NCBI GenBank assembly: GCA_023395255.1
Contig: JAEWZN010000013.1
Coordinates: 62,001 to 126,000, forward strand
Direction: 5' to 3'
Length of the DNA: 64,000 nucleotides
Origin: Deferribacteres bacterium
Lineage (GTDB): Bacteria; Chrysiogenota; Deferribacteres; Deferribacterales; Geovibrionaceae
Below, piece by piece: positions 25,387 to 35,232 of this stretch (position 1 is the stretch's first letter; the number at the start of each line of letters is the position of its first letter). The notes below the pieces were generated by a model that saw nothing but the letters and a program-made list of their open reading frames with translations, was not told where the DNA came from and did not search any database. Position numbers and translations under genes: made by a program.

Positions 25387-25415
25387 ATTATAATTGCCAT
25401 GAAACTATAGCAACA
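25387..25415 (-). promoter_or_regulatory. Candidate promoter of the hemE operon
   Basis: The minus strand carries a consensus TATAAT at 25387-25392. Matching -35 options are TTGCTA (15-base spacer) or TGTTGC (17-base spacer). The -10 box is convincing and the -35 box is weak. Confidence 0.45.
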
Positions 25416-25626
25416 CATCCTCATTCTGCCAAGTCAATTAGTATACCCATGATTGTAAAAATTATGATCCGGACAAATTTAAGCTCTTTTCATTTGTTAA
25501 TTCCGTTCTATTTCGGTTAATATTTAGTATGTTATTGCGATCTGATAAGCGTTTTGGTAGTCTGTACGCTCCCGCTGAGTTCGTCAGGGACGGGATGCAA
25601 ATTATACCTATAGAAGAGGGCAGCGA

Positions 25627-27249
25627 ATGGCAAAATTTGATGTAATAATCACGGATCATATCTCCGAGGAAGGCGTTAAGATACTTCAGGATGCGGGAGA
25701 TATAAACGTAGACATCAGAGCCGGCATTAAAAATGACGACCTGAAACAGATTATCGGCAACTACGACGCAGCAATCACGAGAAGCGGAACCACCGTCACA
25801 GCCGAACTCATAGAAAACCCCGGCAAGCTCAAAATTCTCGGCCGCGCGGGTGTGGGGCTCGACAATGTGGACATAGAAGCCGCCAGCAAGAAAGGGATAA
25901 TCGTTATGAACGCCCCCACGGGCAATACTCTTGCCGCGACAGAGCTTACAATGGGCATGATGCTTGCCGCTGTGAGAAAAATTCCCGCTGCGAATGACTC
26001 TGTAAAATCTGTCAAATGGGACAGAAAGAAGTTCATGGGTATTCAGCTCCACGGTAAAACCCTCGGTATAGTCGGCCTCGGACGTATAGGCGGAAACGTT
26101 GCCATCAGGGCGAAAAGCTTCGGAATGAAAATTGTCTCCTTTGACCCGTACATAAAACAGGCCAAAGCGGATGCTCTGGGAGTTACCCTCTGTGACAGCC
26201 TTGAGGAGGTTCTCAGGCAGGCGGATGTTATCACCTTCCATACTCCGCTTACAGATGAAACCAAAAACCTGATCACAAAGAAAGAGATAGATATGATGAA
26301 GGACAACGTGGTGATCGTTAACTGCGCCAGAGGCGGTATAGTTAATGAGGACGATCTCTACGATGCCCTCGTATCCGGCAAGGTGTTTTCCGCTGCCGTG
26401 GATGTTTTCACTAAGGAACCCCTCGGCGAAAACAGGCTTCTTACCCTCGACAACCTCTTTGTTACGCCCCATATAGGCGCAAACACAGAGGAAGGTCAGC
26501 GTGATGTGGCGCTTCTCATCTGCCAGCAGGTGGTGAATGCTCTGCACGGCAAATCATATGAAAACGCCGTTAATATCCCCTTCATGAAGTCTCAGCTCAG
26601 CATTGAAATGCAGAAATATTTTGAGCTTATCGAAAGAATGGGGCATCTTCTCGCACAGCTCACAAAAGGCAGACCCGAAAGAGTGGAAGTGACTATGGTG
26701 GGGCACAAGTTTGACGAAGACTTCTTTGAGAGAACATTCGACACGCCGTTTAACTTTCAGGCTTTCACAATAGCCGGTCTCAGAGGGCTTCTTGAGTTCA
26801 ACGTGAAAGAGACTGTTTCCTATATAAACGCTCCGTACATCGCAAAAGACAGAGGCATAGACATTCAGGAGAGCAAAACTCTTTCATACGGCAAGTTCAA
26901 TGACCTGCTTGTCATGAAGGTGACTACGGATAAAGAGGAAAAGGTGATAGGCGGAACGGTTTTTCCTGATGGTTATGGCCGTATTACCATATTCGATCAG
27001 TTCTTCCTTGATATGATCTGTCAGGGCACATACATCTATATCAGAAACACCGACACCCCCGGCGTTGTGGGCAAGATAGGAACCCTGCTCGGCAATAACA
27101 ATATCAACATAGCCGGCTTTGAACTCAGCCGTCTGAAAGGCGGGGATGCAATTTCGTTCATCTCTGTTGACAGCGAAGTTCCGAAAGCTGTTCTTGATCA
27201 GATTCAGGCGATCCCCGGCATAATAGAAGCCAAGGTCGTTACTCTTTAA
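25627..27249 (+). CDS. serA: D-3-phosphoglycerate dehydrogenase
   Basis: This 540-residue enzyme performs the first step of serine synthesis, oxidising 3-phosphoglycerate with NAD. The catalytic and NAD domain (residues 1-310) shows GRAGVGLDNVDIEAA, the Rossmann GLGRIGGNVAIRAKSFGM, and NCARGGIVNEDDLY, with the catalytic glutamate and histidine regions in TKEPLGENRLL and TPHIGANTEEGQRD. Residues about 315-455 match the long-form allosteric domain. The C-terminal 80 residues form an ACT domain (TDTPGVVGKIGTLLGNNNIN) that senses serine. A GAGGG site precedes the ATG. It is a single gene with a hairpin after it. Confidence 0.95.
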   Translation: MAKFDVIITDHISEEGVKILQDAGDINVDIRAGIKNDDLKQIIGNYDAAITRSGTTVTAELIENPGKLKILGRAGVGLDNVDIEAASKKGIIVMNAPTGNTLAATELTMGMMLAAVRKIPAANDSVKSVKWDRKKFMGIQLHGKTLGIVGLGRIGGNVAIRAKSFGMKIVSFDPYIKQAKADALGVTLCDSLEEVLRQADVITFHTPLTDETKNLITKKEIDMMKDNVVIVNCARGGIVNEDDLYDALVSGKVFSAAVDVFTKEPLGENRLLTLDNLFVTPHIGANTEEGQRDVALLICQQVVNALHGKSYENAVNIPFMKSQLSIEMQKYFELIERMGHLLAQLTKGRPERVEVTMVGHKFDEDFFERTFDTPFNFQAFTIAGLRGLLEFNVKETVSYINAPYIAKDRGIDIQESKTLSYGKFNDLLVMKVTTDKEEKVIGGTVFPDGYGRITIFDQFFLDMICQGTYIYIRNTDTPGVVGKIGTLLGNNNINIAGFELSRLKGGDAISFISVDSEVPKAVLDQIQAIPGIIEAKVVTL

Positions 27250-27288
27250 TATTTAATGACTGAATTAACCGTATAACTGCGGCAGGAA

Positions 27289-27319
27289 TCCGGACGGCGG
27301 ACATAACCCGCCTTCCGGA
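27289..27319. terminator. Stem-loop between serA and the diguanylate cyclase gene
   Basis: TCCGGA-C-GGCGG pairs with CCGCC-T-TCCGGA with one mismatch. It lies between convergent stops, though the flanking T-run is weak. Confidence 0.55.
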
Positions 27320-27383
27320 GGAAGCTGCTGTCTGAAACGGGCGGAAGTGCGGTATTTTTATTTTTCTGAAAAATCGGTGAAAT

Positions 27384-28310
27384 CTAAAGAACGGTGGTGC
27401 GGTCTCTGCCGTCGCGTTTGCTGATGTAGAGAGCTTTATCAGCGTTCTGGATCATCTCTTCTGAGTGGGCGAATTTATGGTCAAACTCTGTTACGCCTGC
27501 GCTGAATGTTATTTTGAAACATCCTGTTTCGCTTTCAAAAACTATATCTTTCAACCCCTGCTTAATTCTTTCAAGGGCTATTACTGCGTGTGCAGTGTCT
27601 GTTTCCGGGAAAACGATTGCAAATTCCTCCCCGCCGTATCTTGCTGCTATGTCAGTTTCGCGGATATTTTCACCTATGATGACAGCAAACGCGCGGAGAA
27701 CTTCATCCCCCTTGGGGTGTCCGTAACTGTCGTTGACTTTTTTAAAGAAGTCCAGATCGAGGAGGGCAACAGTAAATCTGTTGCCGTATCTTTTTGATTT
27801 ATCAAATTCGCTTTTCAGCCTGTCTTTAAAATATGAGTGGTTGTACAGAAGCGTGAGACCGTCTTTTTTCGCCATCTGTTCCAGAAATTCGTTCTGTTCC
27901 AGAACATTTGTGGATGCAAAAGCAAGCTCAAAAACTGTGTTTTCAAGCTCTTCCGTCTTTTTTTGCAGCTCAACATTCATTGCGAAATATTTCACAAGGG
28001 TATTGTAGTGGATAATGAGATCCTCAACCGGATCATCCGTGTGAGTAAACTCAAAGAAGTAATCCTTGGAAAGTGACAGAAAATGATGGTCAAACTCTCT
28101 GTTTGCTATAAACAGAAAGAAGTTCTCAGACGACATCATGGAAGCAAGCTTTTCCGCAGTGTCATCTTTGCGGACTTCGTAAATTATCACCCTGGAACCG
28201 TCCTCTTTTCGGGCGCAGTCCCAAGGTATGCTTTCCGGGAAAAGCTGCTTCAGTGTTTCTGTCGTTTCATCGCTTTGTGTGCAGCGGTAAACTGTGGGAC
28301 TAACCTGCAT
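27384..28310 (-). CDS. Diguanylate cyclase (GGDEF domain)
   Basis: The 308-residue protein synthesises cyclic di-GMP. The C-terminal GGDEF domain (residues about 145-305) contains KKDGLTLLYNHSYFKDRL, LLDLDFFKKVNDSYGHPKGD and an active-site GGEEF. An allosteric inhibition site RxxD (RETD) stands exactly five residues before GGEEF, so product feedback is expected. The N-terminal 110 residues are an unrecognised domain with no membrane helix, followed by a coiled coil (LQKKTEELENTVFELAF). The start codon overlaps the 3' end of lysS by 11 bases, so it is co-transcribed with lysS. Confidence 0.9.
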   Translation of the reverse strand: MQVSPTVYRCTQSDETTETLKQLFPESIPWDCARKEDGSRVIIYEVRKDDTAEKLASMMSSENFFLFIANREFDHHFLSLSKDYFFEFTHTDDPVEDLIIHYNTLVKYFAMNVELQKKTEELENTVFELAFASTNVLEQNEFLEQMAKKDGLTLLYNHSYFKDRLKSEFDKSKRYGNRFTVALLDLDFFKKVNDSYGHPKGDEVLRAFAVIIGENIRETDIAARYGGEEFAIVFPETDTAHAVIALERIKQGLKDIVFESETGCFKITFSAGVTEFDHKFAHSEEMIQNADKALYISKRDGRDRTTVL

Positions 28311-29775
28311 CCTCCGGTCTCATATGTGGGAAGAGAATTACTTCTCTTATGGACTGGCTGTCAGTAAGCAGCATCACCAGTCTGTCTATACCGAGACCCG
28401 CGCCGGCCGTGGGCGGAAGCCCGTATTCAAGAGCGCGGATATAGTCGCTGTCCATTGCGTGGGCTTCTTCGTCCCCCGCTTCTTTTTCAGCAACCTGTTT
28501 CTCAAATCTTTCTTTCTGGTCTATAGGGTCGTTGAGCTCATTAAAACCGTTGGAAACCTCAAAACCGCCTATGAAAAGCTCATAGCGCTCTGTAATTTCC
28601 GGATTATCCTTTCTTGATTTGGCAAGAGGGGAAACCTCTTTAGGATAATCTGTAATAAATATCGGATCAAAAAGTTTTTCCTCAACTGTATTCTCAAAAA
28701 TTTCCAGAACTATTCTTCCTCTGCCCCAGTTTTCGTTTATAAAAATACCTAAGCCTTCGGCGGTTTTTCTGGCTGAATCATAATCTGCAAGCTGTTCCTG
28801 AGTGATCTCTTTTTCACCGAGTTCAACAATAGCCTGCTCCATGTTCATCCTTTTCCACGGGGATTCAAGATCTATTATACGCCCATTGAAAGGAATTTTC
28901 GCTGTTCCGCATATTTTTACGGCAATATTTCTCACAAATTGTTCGATCATGTCCATGAGATCGTGGTAATCGGCATATGCCATGTACCATTCTATCATGG
29001 TGAATTCGGGGTTGTGGCGTGTTGAGAGCCCCTCATTGCGGAAGCTCCGGTTAATTTCAAAAACACGTTCAAACCCGCCGATAACAAGCCTTTTGAGGTA
29101 AAGCTCCGGTGCAATGCGCATATACAGTGCCATGTCCAGTGCATTGTGATGCGTGATAAAGGGTTTCGCCGTCGCACCGCCCGCAATAGGCTGCATCATG
29201 GGAGTTTCAACCTCCATAAAGTCCTTGGAGAGGAAGAAGTTCCTTACCTCCTGTATGATAGCGCTTCTTTTGCGGAAAATGTCACGTACATTATCATTCA
29301 TTATGAGATCCACATATCTTCTGCGGTATCTCTGTTCAATGTTCGTCAGTCCGTGAAACTTCTCCGGCAGGTCTCTGAGGGTTTTTGTGAGCAGACTGAA
29401 TTTCTCTGCATAAACGGTGAGTTCGCCTGTTTTTGTTTTGAAGACAAAGCCGGAGATACTCACAAAGTCGCCTACATCGGTGAGTTCAAACACGCTGTAC
29501 TGCTCTTCCGGTAAGTCGCCTTTTTTGAGATAAGCCTGAATATTTCCCGTTCTGTCTTTAAGGTTGAGGAAAGTAGCCTTGCCGAACTGCCTGATCGCCA
29601 TGATGCGCCCGGCAACGGTGAAGGTGTATTTTTTTTCAAGAAGTTCATGTCCGTCAGTGTTTTCGAATCTTTCCGACACGTCCTTTATGCTGAAAGGAAC
29701 CTTGAATGAGTTTACATAAGGTTGAACTTTTTTTTCGGCCAGTTTTTGAAGTTTTTCCAGACGGTGCTGATCCAT
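28300..29775 (-). CDS. lysS: Lysyl-tRNA synthetase, class II
   Basis: This synthetase of 491 residues has an N-terminal OB-fold anticodon domain (residues about 55-145, FTVAGRIMAIRQFGKATF) and the class II catalytic core. Motif 2 reads FEINRSFRNEGLSTRHNPEF and motif 3 reads GAGLGIDRLVMLL. The ETPMMQPIAGGATAKPFIT segment before motif 2 is typical of LysS. It charges tRNA-Lys. The diguanylate cyclase gene starts inside its last codons, an odd pairing that suggests only shared transcription. Confidence 0.96.
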   Translation of the reverse strand: MDQHRLEKLQKLAEKKVQPYVNSFKVPFSIKDVSERFENTDGHELLEKKYTFTVAGRIMAIRQFGKATFLNLKDRTGNIQAYLKKGDLPEEQYSVFELTDVGDFVSISGFVFKTKTGELTVYAEKFSLLTKTLRDLPEKFHGLTNIEQRYRRRYVDLIMNDNVRDIFRKRSAIIQEVRNFFLSKDFMEVETPMMQPIAGGATAKPFITHHNALDMALYMRIAPELYLKRLVIGGFERVFEINRSFRNEGLSTRHNPEFTMIEWYMAYADYHDLMDMIEQFVRNIAVKICGTAKIPFNGRIIDLESPWKRMNMEQAIVELGEKEITQEQLADYDSARKTAEGLGIFINENWGRGRIVLEIFENTVEEKLFDPIFITDYPKEVSPLAKSRKDNPEITERYELFIGGFEVSNGFNELNDPIDQKERFEKQVAEKEAGDEEAHAMDSDYIRALEYGLPPTAGAGLGIDRLVMLLTDSQSIREVILFPHMRPEDAG

Positions 29776-29885
29776 GTTGACTGTGTTTTCTCCTTAATGA
29801 TTGCCTGCGGCGAAACCCTTTGCTGAAGCAGTTTTCAAAGGCAGGATGTAATATATGAATAATGTGTTTTATCCATCTTAATGTG

Positions 29886-29914
29886 TTGACTTGTTATACA
29901 AAAATCTTTAATCT
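29886..29914 (+). promoter_or_regulatory. Candidate promoter of the mre operon
   Basis: TTGACT, a 17-base spacer and TAATCT lie about 130 bases before mreB. Support is motif only. Confidence 0.4.
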
Positions 29915-30040
29915 ATTACAAGAAAGAAATTATTTATGACCTTTCCGGCATTTGAAGTGTCATTAATTTTGCCGAAACCGTCACATAATAGTTGCATAAG
30001 CATGAGTTTTGATTTATTTCAGCATGCAAGCCGGAGGTAA

Positions 30041-31069
<1,029 letters not shown>

Positions 31070-31076
31070 TTTACCA

Positions 31077-31868
31077 ATGAACGGCTGGAAAAAGATAGCA
31101 GGAATAACAGCCTTTCTTCTTTTCCTTATTCTGCTTCAGGTGCAGAACCCTGAAATTAACGGACCATTCAAAGGGATTTTCGGCAACGTCGTAAATCCCT
31201 TTATTTATTACTCTTCCAAGACTGCCGGATTTTTTGGTGACGTGTGGAGCGGGTATATAAATCTTGTTTACGTCCGTCAGGATAACCTTGACCTTAAGGA
31301 TAAGAACGACAGGCTGAAAATGGAAAACTCCCTCCTTCGCGAAAAGGTTCTGGAATATGAAAGGCTGAAAAAGCTTCTAAACTTCAAAGAGGCATACAGC
31401 TTTCAGTCTGTCGCGTGCAATGTTGTGGGCAGAAACGTTGACGGCTACCTGAAATACATCATAATCGACCGCGGTTCGGAAGACGGGATCGAAGTGAAAG
31501 ATCCGGTAATCAGTTTTGAGGGTCTGGTGGGTTCTGTCAGCGAGGTGTATAACAATACCGCGCGTGTTGACGTTATCCTTAACATTAAAAACAATGCCAG
31601 CGTTATGAACAAACGCACCAGAGCGGTGGGCATAATAAGAGGCAACGGCGAAGGCCAGCTTGTGGTTGACTACTACGACAGGCTGGACAAGGTTCAGATA
31701 AAGGACGAGCTTATAACATCAGGCCTCGGCGGTGTGTACCCCAAGGGGATAGCAGTCGGCGTGGTGGACAGGGTGGACGTGCGGGACACCGGTCTTTTTC
31801 AGGATCTGTTTGTGCGCCCCGTTGTGGATTTCTATAAGCTGGAAAATGTTCTGGTGCTGAAAAGGTAG
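31077..31868 (+). CDS. mreC: Rod shape-determining protein MreC
   Basis: This 263-residue protein has one N-terminal membrane helix (residues about 7-22, ITAFLLFLILLQV), then a coiled coil (about 68-100, LKDKNDRLKMENSLLREKVL) and a beta-rich periplasmic domain with VGRNVDGYLKYIIIDRGSED and VISFEGLVGSVSEV. MreC links MreB to periplasmic wall enzymes such as PBP2. It follows mreB by 7 bases and precedes mreD by 5. Confidence 0.93.
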   Translation: MNGWKKIAGITAFLLFLILLQVQNPEINGPFKGIFGNVVNPFIYYSSKTAGFFGDVWSGYINLVYVRQDNLDLKDKNDRLKMENSLLREKVLEYERLKKLLNFKEAYSFQSVACNVVGRNVDGYLKYIIIDRGSEDGIEVKDPVISFEGLVGSVSEVYNNTARVDVILNIKNNASVMNKRTRAVGIIRGNGEGQLVVDYYDRLDKVQIKDELITSGLGGVYPKGIAVGVVDRVDVRDTGLFQDLFVRPVVDFYKLENVLVLKR

Positions 31869-31873
31869 CGCTT

Positions 31874-32353
31874 ATGTATTATGTGCTGCTGATTCTCACT
31901 CTTCTTGTTCTCCATGTTCTAGCGAATTCGGTTTTCGGTTTTCTGAACCCCGTTTCGTTCATACTGATCGTCTATATTGCTGTACTGGAAAAACTGGATG
32001 AAACAAACTACATATGGCATGCGGTTATCTTTGGTCTTTTCAGTGATTTTGTCAGGGGCGGGTATCTGGGGCTGGGGGTTCTGATCTATTTCTTCTACGG
32101 AGTAATCACCCTCAAGGCAGGCGTGTTTTTTGACATGCAGAAGTTTTTTTCCAGATTCTTTTTCCGTTTCGGACTTATCGCCATACATGTCTTTCTGAAT
32201 ATGGCAATGAACGATTATCTGAAAACACCGTTCTTAGGTGCATATCTGTATTATCTGTTAATCAACACTCTTGCCTTGGTAGCGCTTGTGTTAGTCACGG
32301 AGGTCACCGGTGCTTTTAAAAGTACTGAAAGACGAAGTTCTGGAATATTATAA
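31874..32353 (+). CDS. mreD: Rod shape-determining protein MreD
   Basis: The 159-residue membrane protein has five or so hydrophobic helices. It carries the family pattern HAVIFGLFSDFVRGGYLGLG near residue 52, equivalent to GL-x2-D-x6-G-x-S in other MreD proteins. It belongs to the elongasome with MreB and MreC. Its 3' end overlaps the PBP2 gene by 44 bases. Identification rests on position, size and topology. Confidence 0.87.
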   Translation: MYYVLLILTLLVLHVLANSVFGFLNPVSFILIVYIAVLEKLDETNYIWHAVIFGLFSDFVRGGYLGLGVLIYFFYGVITLKAGVFFDMQKFFSRFFFRFGLIAIHVFLNMAMNDYLKTPFLGAYLYYLLINTLALVALVLVTEVTGAFKSTERRSSGIL

Positions 32354-34145
32354 GCGCAGAACCTACTGGTTCATCGGCATAGTCATCCTGATGTTCGCCG
32401 GTCTTGTAATACGTCTGGTTTATCTTCAGATATATGAGTTCGATAAATATAAAAGGCTCTCGGAGAATAACCGTATCCGTATAGTTAAGGTGCGTGCCGA
32501 CAGAGGCTTTATTTTTGACCGCAAGGGAAGACTCCTTGTCAAAAATACCCCCAGCTATGAGCTTAAGGTTGTAAAAGAGGATGCCGGGGATATTGACGAA
32601 CTTATTCAGGGGCTTTCAAAATATGTGCATATCGACCGCGAGTATGCAATGAAATCAATCAGACGCTCATATTTCTATGAACCTGCGGTTATAGCCCGCG
32701 GGCTCACTTTTGAGCAGGTTGCCGAGATTCTCGAAAACTACAATGACTTCAAAGGGCTTGAGGTGGATATAGAGTCTGTAAGAGAGTACATGGACAGCAA
32801 AGCCTTGAGCCATATACTCGGTTATCTCTCAGAGGTTACTGAAAATGACCTCAAAAACGACTCCTCATATTCCAGCGGGGATATGATAGGTAAAACCGGA
32901 ATAGAAAGAGTTTACGAGCAGGAACTGAGGGGAGTGGACGGCGCACGGCAGGTAGAGGTGGACAGCTACGGCCGCCCGATCAAAACCCTTTCCGAGAAGC
33001 ACACTATCACCGGAAACGACCTTGTTCTCACTCTGGATATGGATTTACAGAGATCTATCCATAATATCTTCGAAGGGAAAAAGGGCGCCGCCGTTGTGCT
33101 TGATATAGAAACTTTCGGCGTAATGGCACTTTATTCAGCGCCTACATACGACCTTAATATATTTTCGCCCTTTCACACCTCCGGGGAAAGAATGGGCATT
33201 ATGACCGATCAGACAAAGCCTCTCCTTAACAGAGCCATTGAGGGTGCTTATCCTCCCGGTTCGGTTTATAAGATTCTCATGGGGATGGCGGGGCTTCTTG
33301 AAAGGAAGATCTCTCTTGATTCAAGGGTAACATGCACAGGGGAGATGCGTTACGGCAACTTCACTTACAGATGCTGGAAGAAGGAAGGGCACGGCTCACT
33401 TGCTCTAATTGATGCCATAGCCGAATCCTGCGACGTGTATTTCTATCAGCTTGGGCTTAACCTCGGCATAGACGACATCGAGAAGTATTCGACAACTCTG
33501 GGTCTCGGTAAAACCACAGGCATTGATCTCCCCAACGAAAAATCAGGTTTCTTCCCCGGAAGAGACTGGAAAAGACGCAAGTTCAAGGAGTCGTGGTATC
33601 CGGGCGAAACGATCATCACCAGCATAGGGCAGGGTTATATGACTACCACACCTCTTCAGATAGCTGTAATGCTCGCGGGTATTTTTAACGGCGGAACGGT
33701 GATGAAGCCGAAGGTGGTTGAGTTTGTTCATAACCCTGTCACCGATGTTAAGATACATACGCCGATGGAGACAGTAGCGGAGATTGAGATCCCCAAGTGG
33801 ATAGATGACGCACTCATGGACGGCATGGTGAAGGTTATCTACGGAAACACGGGAACAGGTTACAGGGCAAGGGTGGAAGGGGTGAGCTACGGCGGCAAGA
33901 CTGGCACTGCACAGGTTGTTTCCCTGAGCAAAACGGAGCATATGAAAGACGATGAGATACCTGAGTTCATGCGTGACCACGCATGGTTCGGTGCTGTTGT
34001 CCCGGAGGATAACCCGAAATACGCCATTGCCATTCTTATGCAGCACGGAGGCTCAGGCAGCAGAAGCGCCGCCCCGGTTGCTGGTGCAATAGTCAATAAA
34101 CTTGTGGATTTAGGATATGTTAGGGCTGAAAAAAAAGGAAATTGA
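32310..34145 (+). CDS. mrdA: Penicillin-binding protein 2 (elongation transpeptidase)
   Basis: This 611-residue class B PBP cross-links peptidoglycan during elongation. A membrane helix lies at residues 18-38. The PBP dimer domain follows (RVRADRGFIFDRKGRLLVKN is equivalent to the conserved R-G-x-I-x-D-R-N segment). The transpeptidase motifs are YPPGSVYKI (SxxK serine), SCDVYFYQLG (SxN/D) and YGGKTGTAQ (KTG). The start is GTG with an ideal GGAGG 6 bases upstream, inside mreD, and no ATG fits. The 3' end overlaps rodA by 29 bases. Confidence 0.95.
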   Translation: MLLKVLKDEVLEYYKRRTYWFIGIVILMFAGLVIRLVYLQIYEFDKYKRLSENNRIRIVKVRADRGFIFDRKGRLLVKNTPSYELKVVKEDAGDIDELIQGLSKYVHIDREYAMKSIRRSYFYEPAVIARGLTFEQVAEILENYNDFKGLEVDIESVREYMDSKALSHILGYLSEVTENDLKNDSSYSSGDMIGKTGIERVYEQELRGVDGARQVEVDSYGRPIKTLSEKHTITGNDLVLTLDMDLQRSIHNIFEGKKGAAVVLDIETFGVMALYSAPTYDLNIFSPFHTSGERMGIMTDQTKPLLNRAIEGAYPPGSVYKILMGMAGLLERKISLDSRVTCTGEMRYGNFTYRCWKKEGHGSLALIDAIAESCDVYFYQLGLNLGIDDIEKYSTTLGLGKTTGIDLPNEKSGFFPGRDWKRRKFKESWYPGETIITSIGQGYMTTTPLQIAVMLAGIFNGGTVMKPKVVEFVHNPVTDVKIHTPMETVAEIEIPKWIDDALMDGMVKVIYGNTGTGYRARVEGVSYGGKTGTAQVVSLSKTEHMKDDEIPEFMRDHAWFGAVVPEDNPKYAIAILMQHGGSGSRSAAPVAGAIVNKLVDLGYVRAEKKGN

Positions 34146-35229
34146 GAATATAGACAAGGCGCTTGTCACAATCATTGCCATAGTTCTGACAATGAGCTGC
34201 GCCGCAGTTTACAGCGCATCATTTGATGCTCAGGCGGATGTGATAAGAGATTATTATGAAAAACAGGTTCTCTGGGTTGTTCTGGGGTTTGCGGTTTTCT
34301 TTTTTATATCGTGGGTGGGACATCAGCGTTTGGTAAAGTACCTTCCGGTGCTTTATGTTTTGGGCTGTGTGGCACTTTTTTTTGTTCTTCTCATGCCGCC
34401 TATTATGGGCGCAAGAAGATGGATTATTATTGGCGGTTCCCGTATTCAGCCTTCTGAGTTCTTTAAATTTATCTGGGTACTGACTCTGGCGCGTATGTTT
34501 ATCACATACGATGATCTCAAGCTCGGTTTTAAAGATATTTTCATAAAGATCCTCCCGCTTTTGCCTCCGTTTGTCCTGATATTTCTCCAGCCGGATCTCG
34601 GAACAGCGGGCAGCTTCCTCATAATTTGGGGTATTGTTATTCTCTTCATAGGCATCAAACGTATACCGTTTGTTTTTGCCGCAGTTTCCGCCGCAGTGTT
34701 CCTGCCTGTGATGTGGATGTTTTTCCTGAAAGATTATCAGCGCCAAAGGGTGCTGACATTTCTTGACCCGGAGAAAGATCCCTTCGGTTCAGGCTACCAC
34801 GTTATTCAGTCCAAAATAGGTATAGGCAGCGGCGGAATCTGGGGCAAAGGCTTCATGGAGGGCACGCAGTCCCATCTTAAGTTTATCCCGGAAAGGCATA
34901 CTGACTTCATTTTTTCCGTTGTGGCGGAAGAGACCGGACTCGTCGGCGCTTCCATAATAATCTGCATGTTTCTGTTTATGATTGTGCGTGTGCTGAGCAT
35001 ATCAATGGAAACCAGAGAAGCCTCCGGCAAGGTCATATGTGTTGCAGTTGCAGCTTATATATTCTTTCAGTTTTTTGTAAACTCCGCCATGACAATGGGC
35101 ATAATGCCTGTTGTGGGTATACCCCTGCCCATATTCAGCTACGGTGGGTCATCACTGCTTACATTCATGGCGATGCTTGGTCTTGTGAACAGCGTCGCAA
35201 TGCGAAAATACAATCCAATAGGCGCGTAA
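34117..35229 (+). CDS. rodA: SEDS peptidoglycan polymerase RodA
   Basis: The 370-residue SEDS family protein has about ten membrane helices. It shows MGARRWIIIGGSRIQPSEFFK, FLQPDLGTAGSFLIIW, the loop DYQRQRVLTFLDPEKDPFGS, QSKIGIGSGGIWGKGF, FIPERHTDFIFSVVAEE, and PIFSYGGSSLL at the C-terminus. RodA polymerises glycan strands together with PBP2, encoded just upstream and overlapping by 29 bases, which points to coupled expression. Sequence features are complete. Confidence 0.96.
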   Translation: MLGLKKKEIENIDKALVTIIAIVLTMSCAAVYSASFDAQADVIRDYYEKQVLWVVLGFAVFFFISWVGHQRLVKYLPVLYVLGCVALFFVLLMPPIMGARRWIIIGGSRIQPSEFFKFIWVLTLARMFITYDDLKLGFKDIFIKILPLLPPFVLIFLQPDLGTAGSFLIIWGIVILFIGIKRIPFVFAAVSAAVFLPVMWMFFLKDYQRQRVLTFLDPEKDPFGSGYHVIQSKIGIGSGGIWGKGFMEGTQSHLKFIPERHTDFIFSVVAEETGLVGASIIICMFLFMIVRVLSISMETREASGKVICVAVAAYIFFQFFVNSAMTMGIMPVVGIPLPIFSYGGSSLLTFMAMLGLVNSVAMRKYNPIGA

Positions 35230-35232
35230 TTA

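Noticed and set aside
25558..25610. Possible structured leader or riboswitch upstream of serA
   Set aside because: CCCG-CTGA...TCAG-GGA-CGGG can fold, but it matches no known riboswitch and has no clear expression platform.
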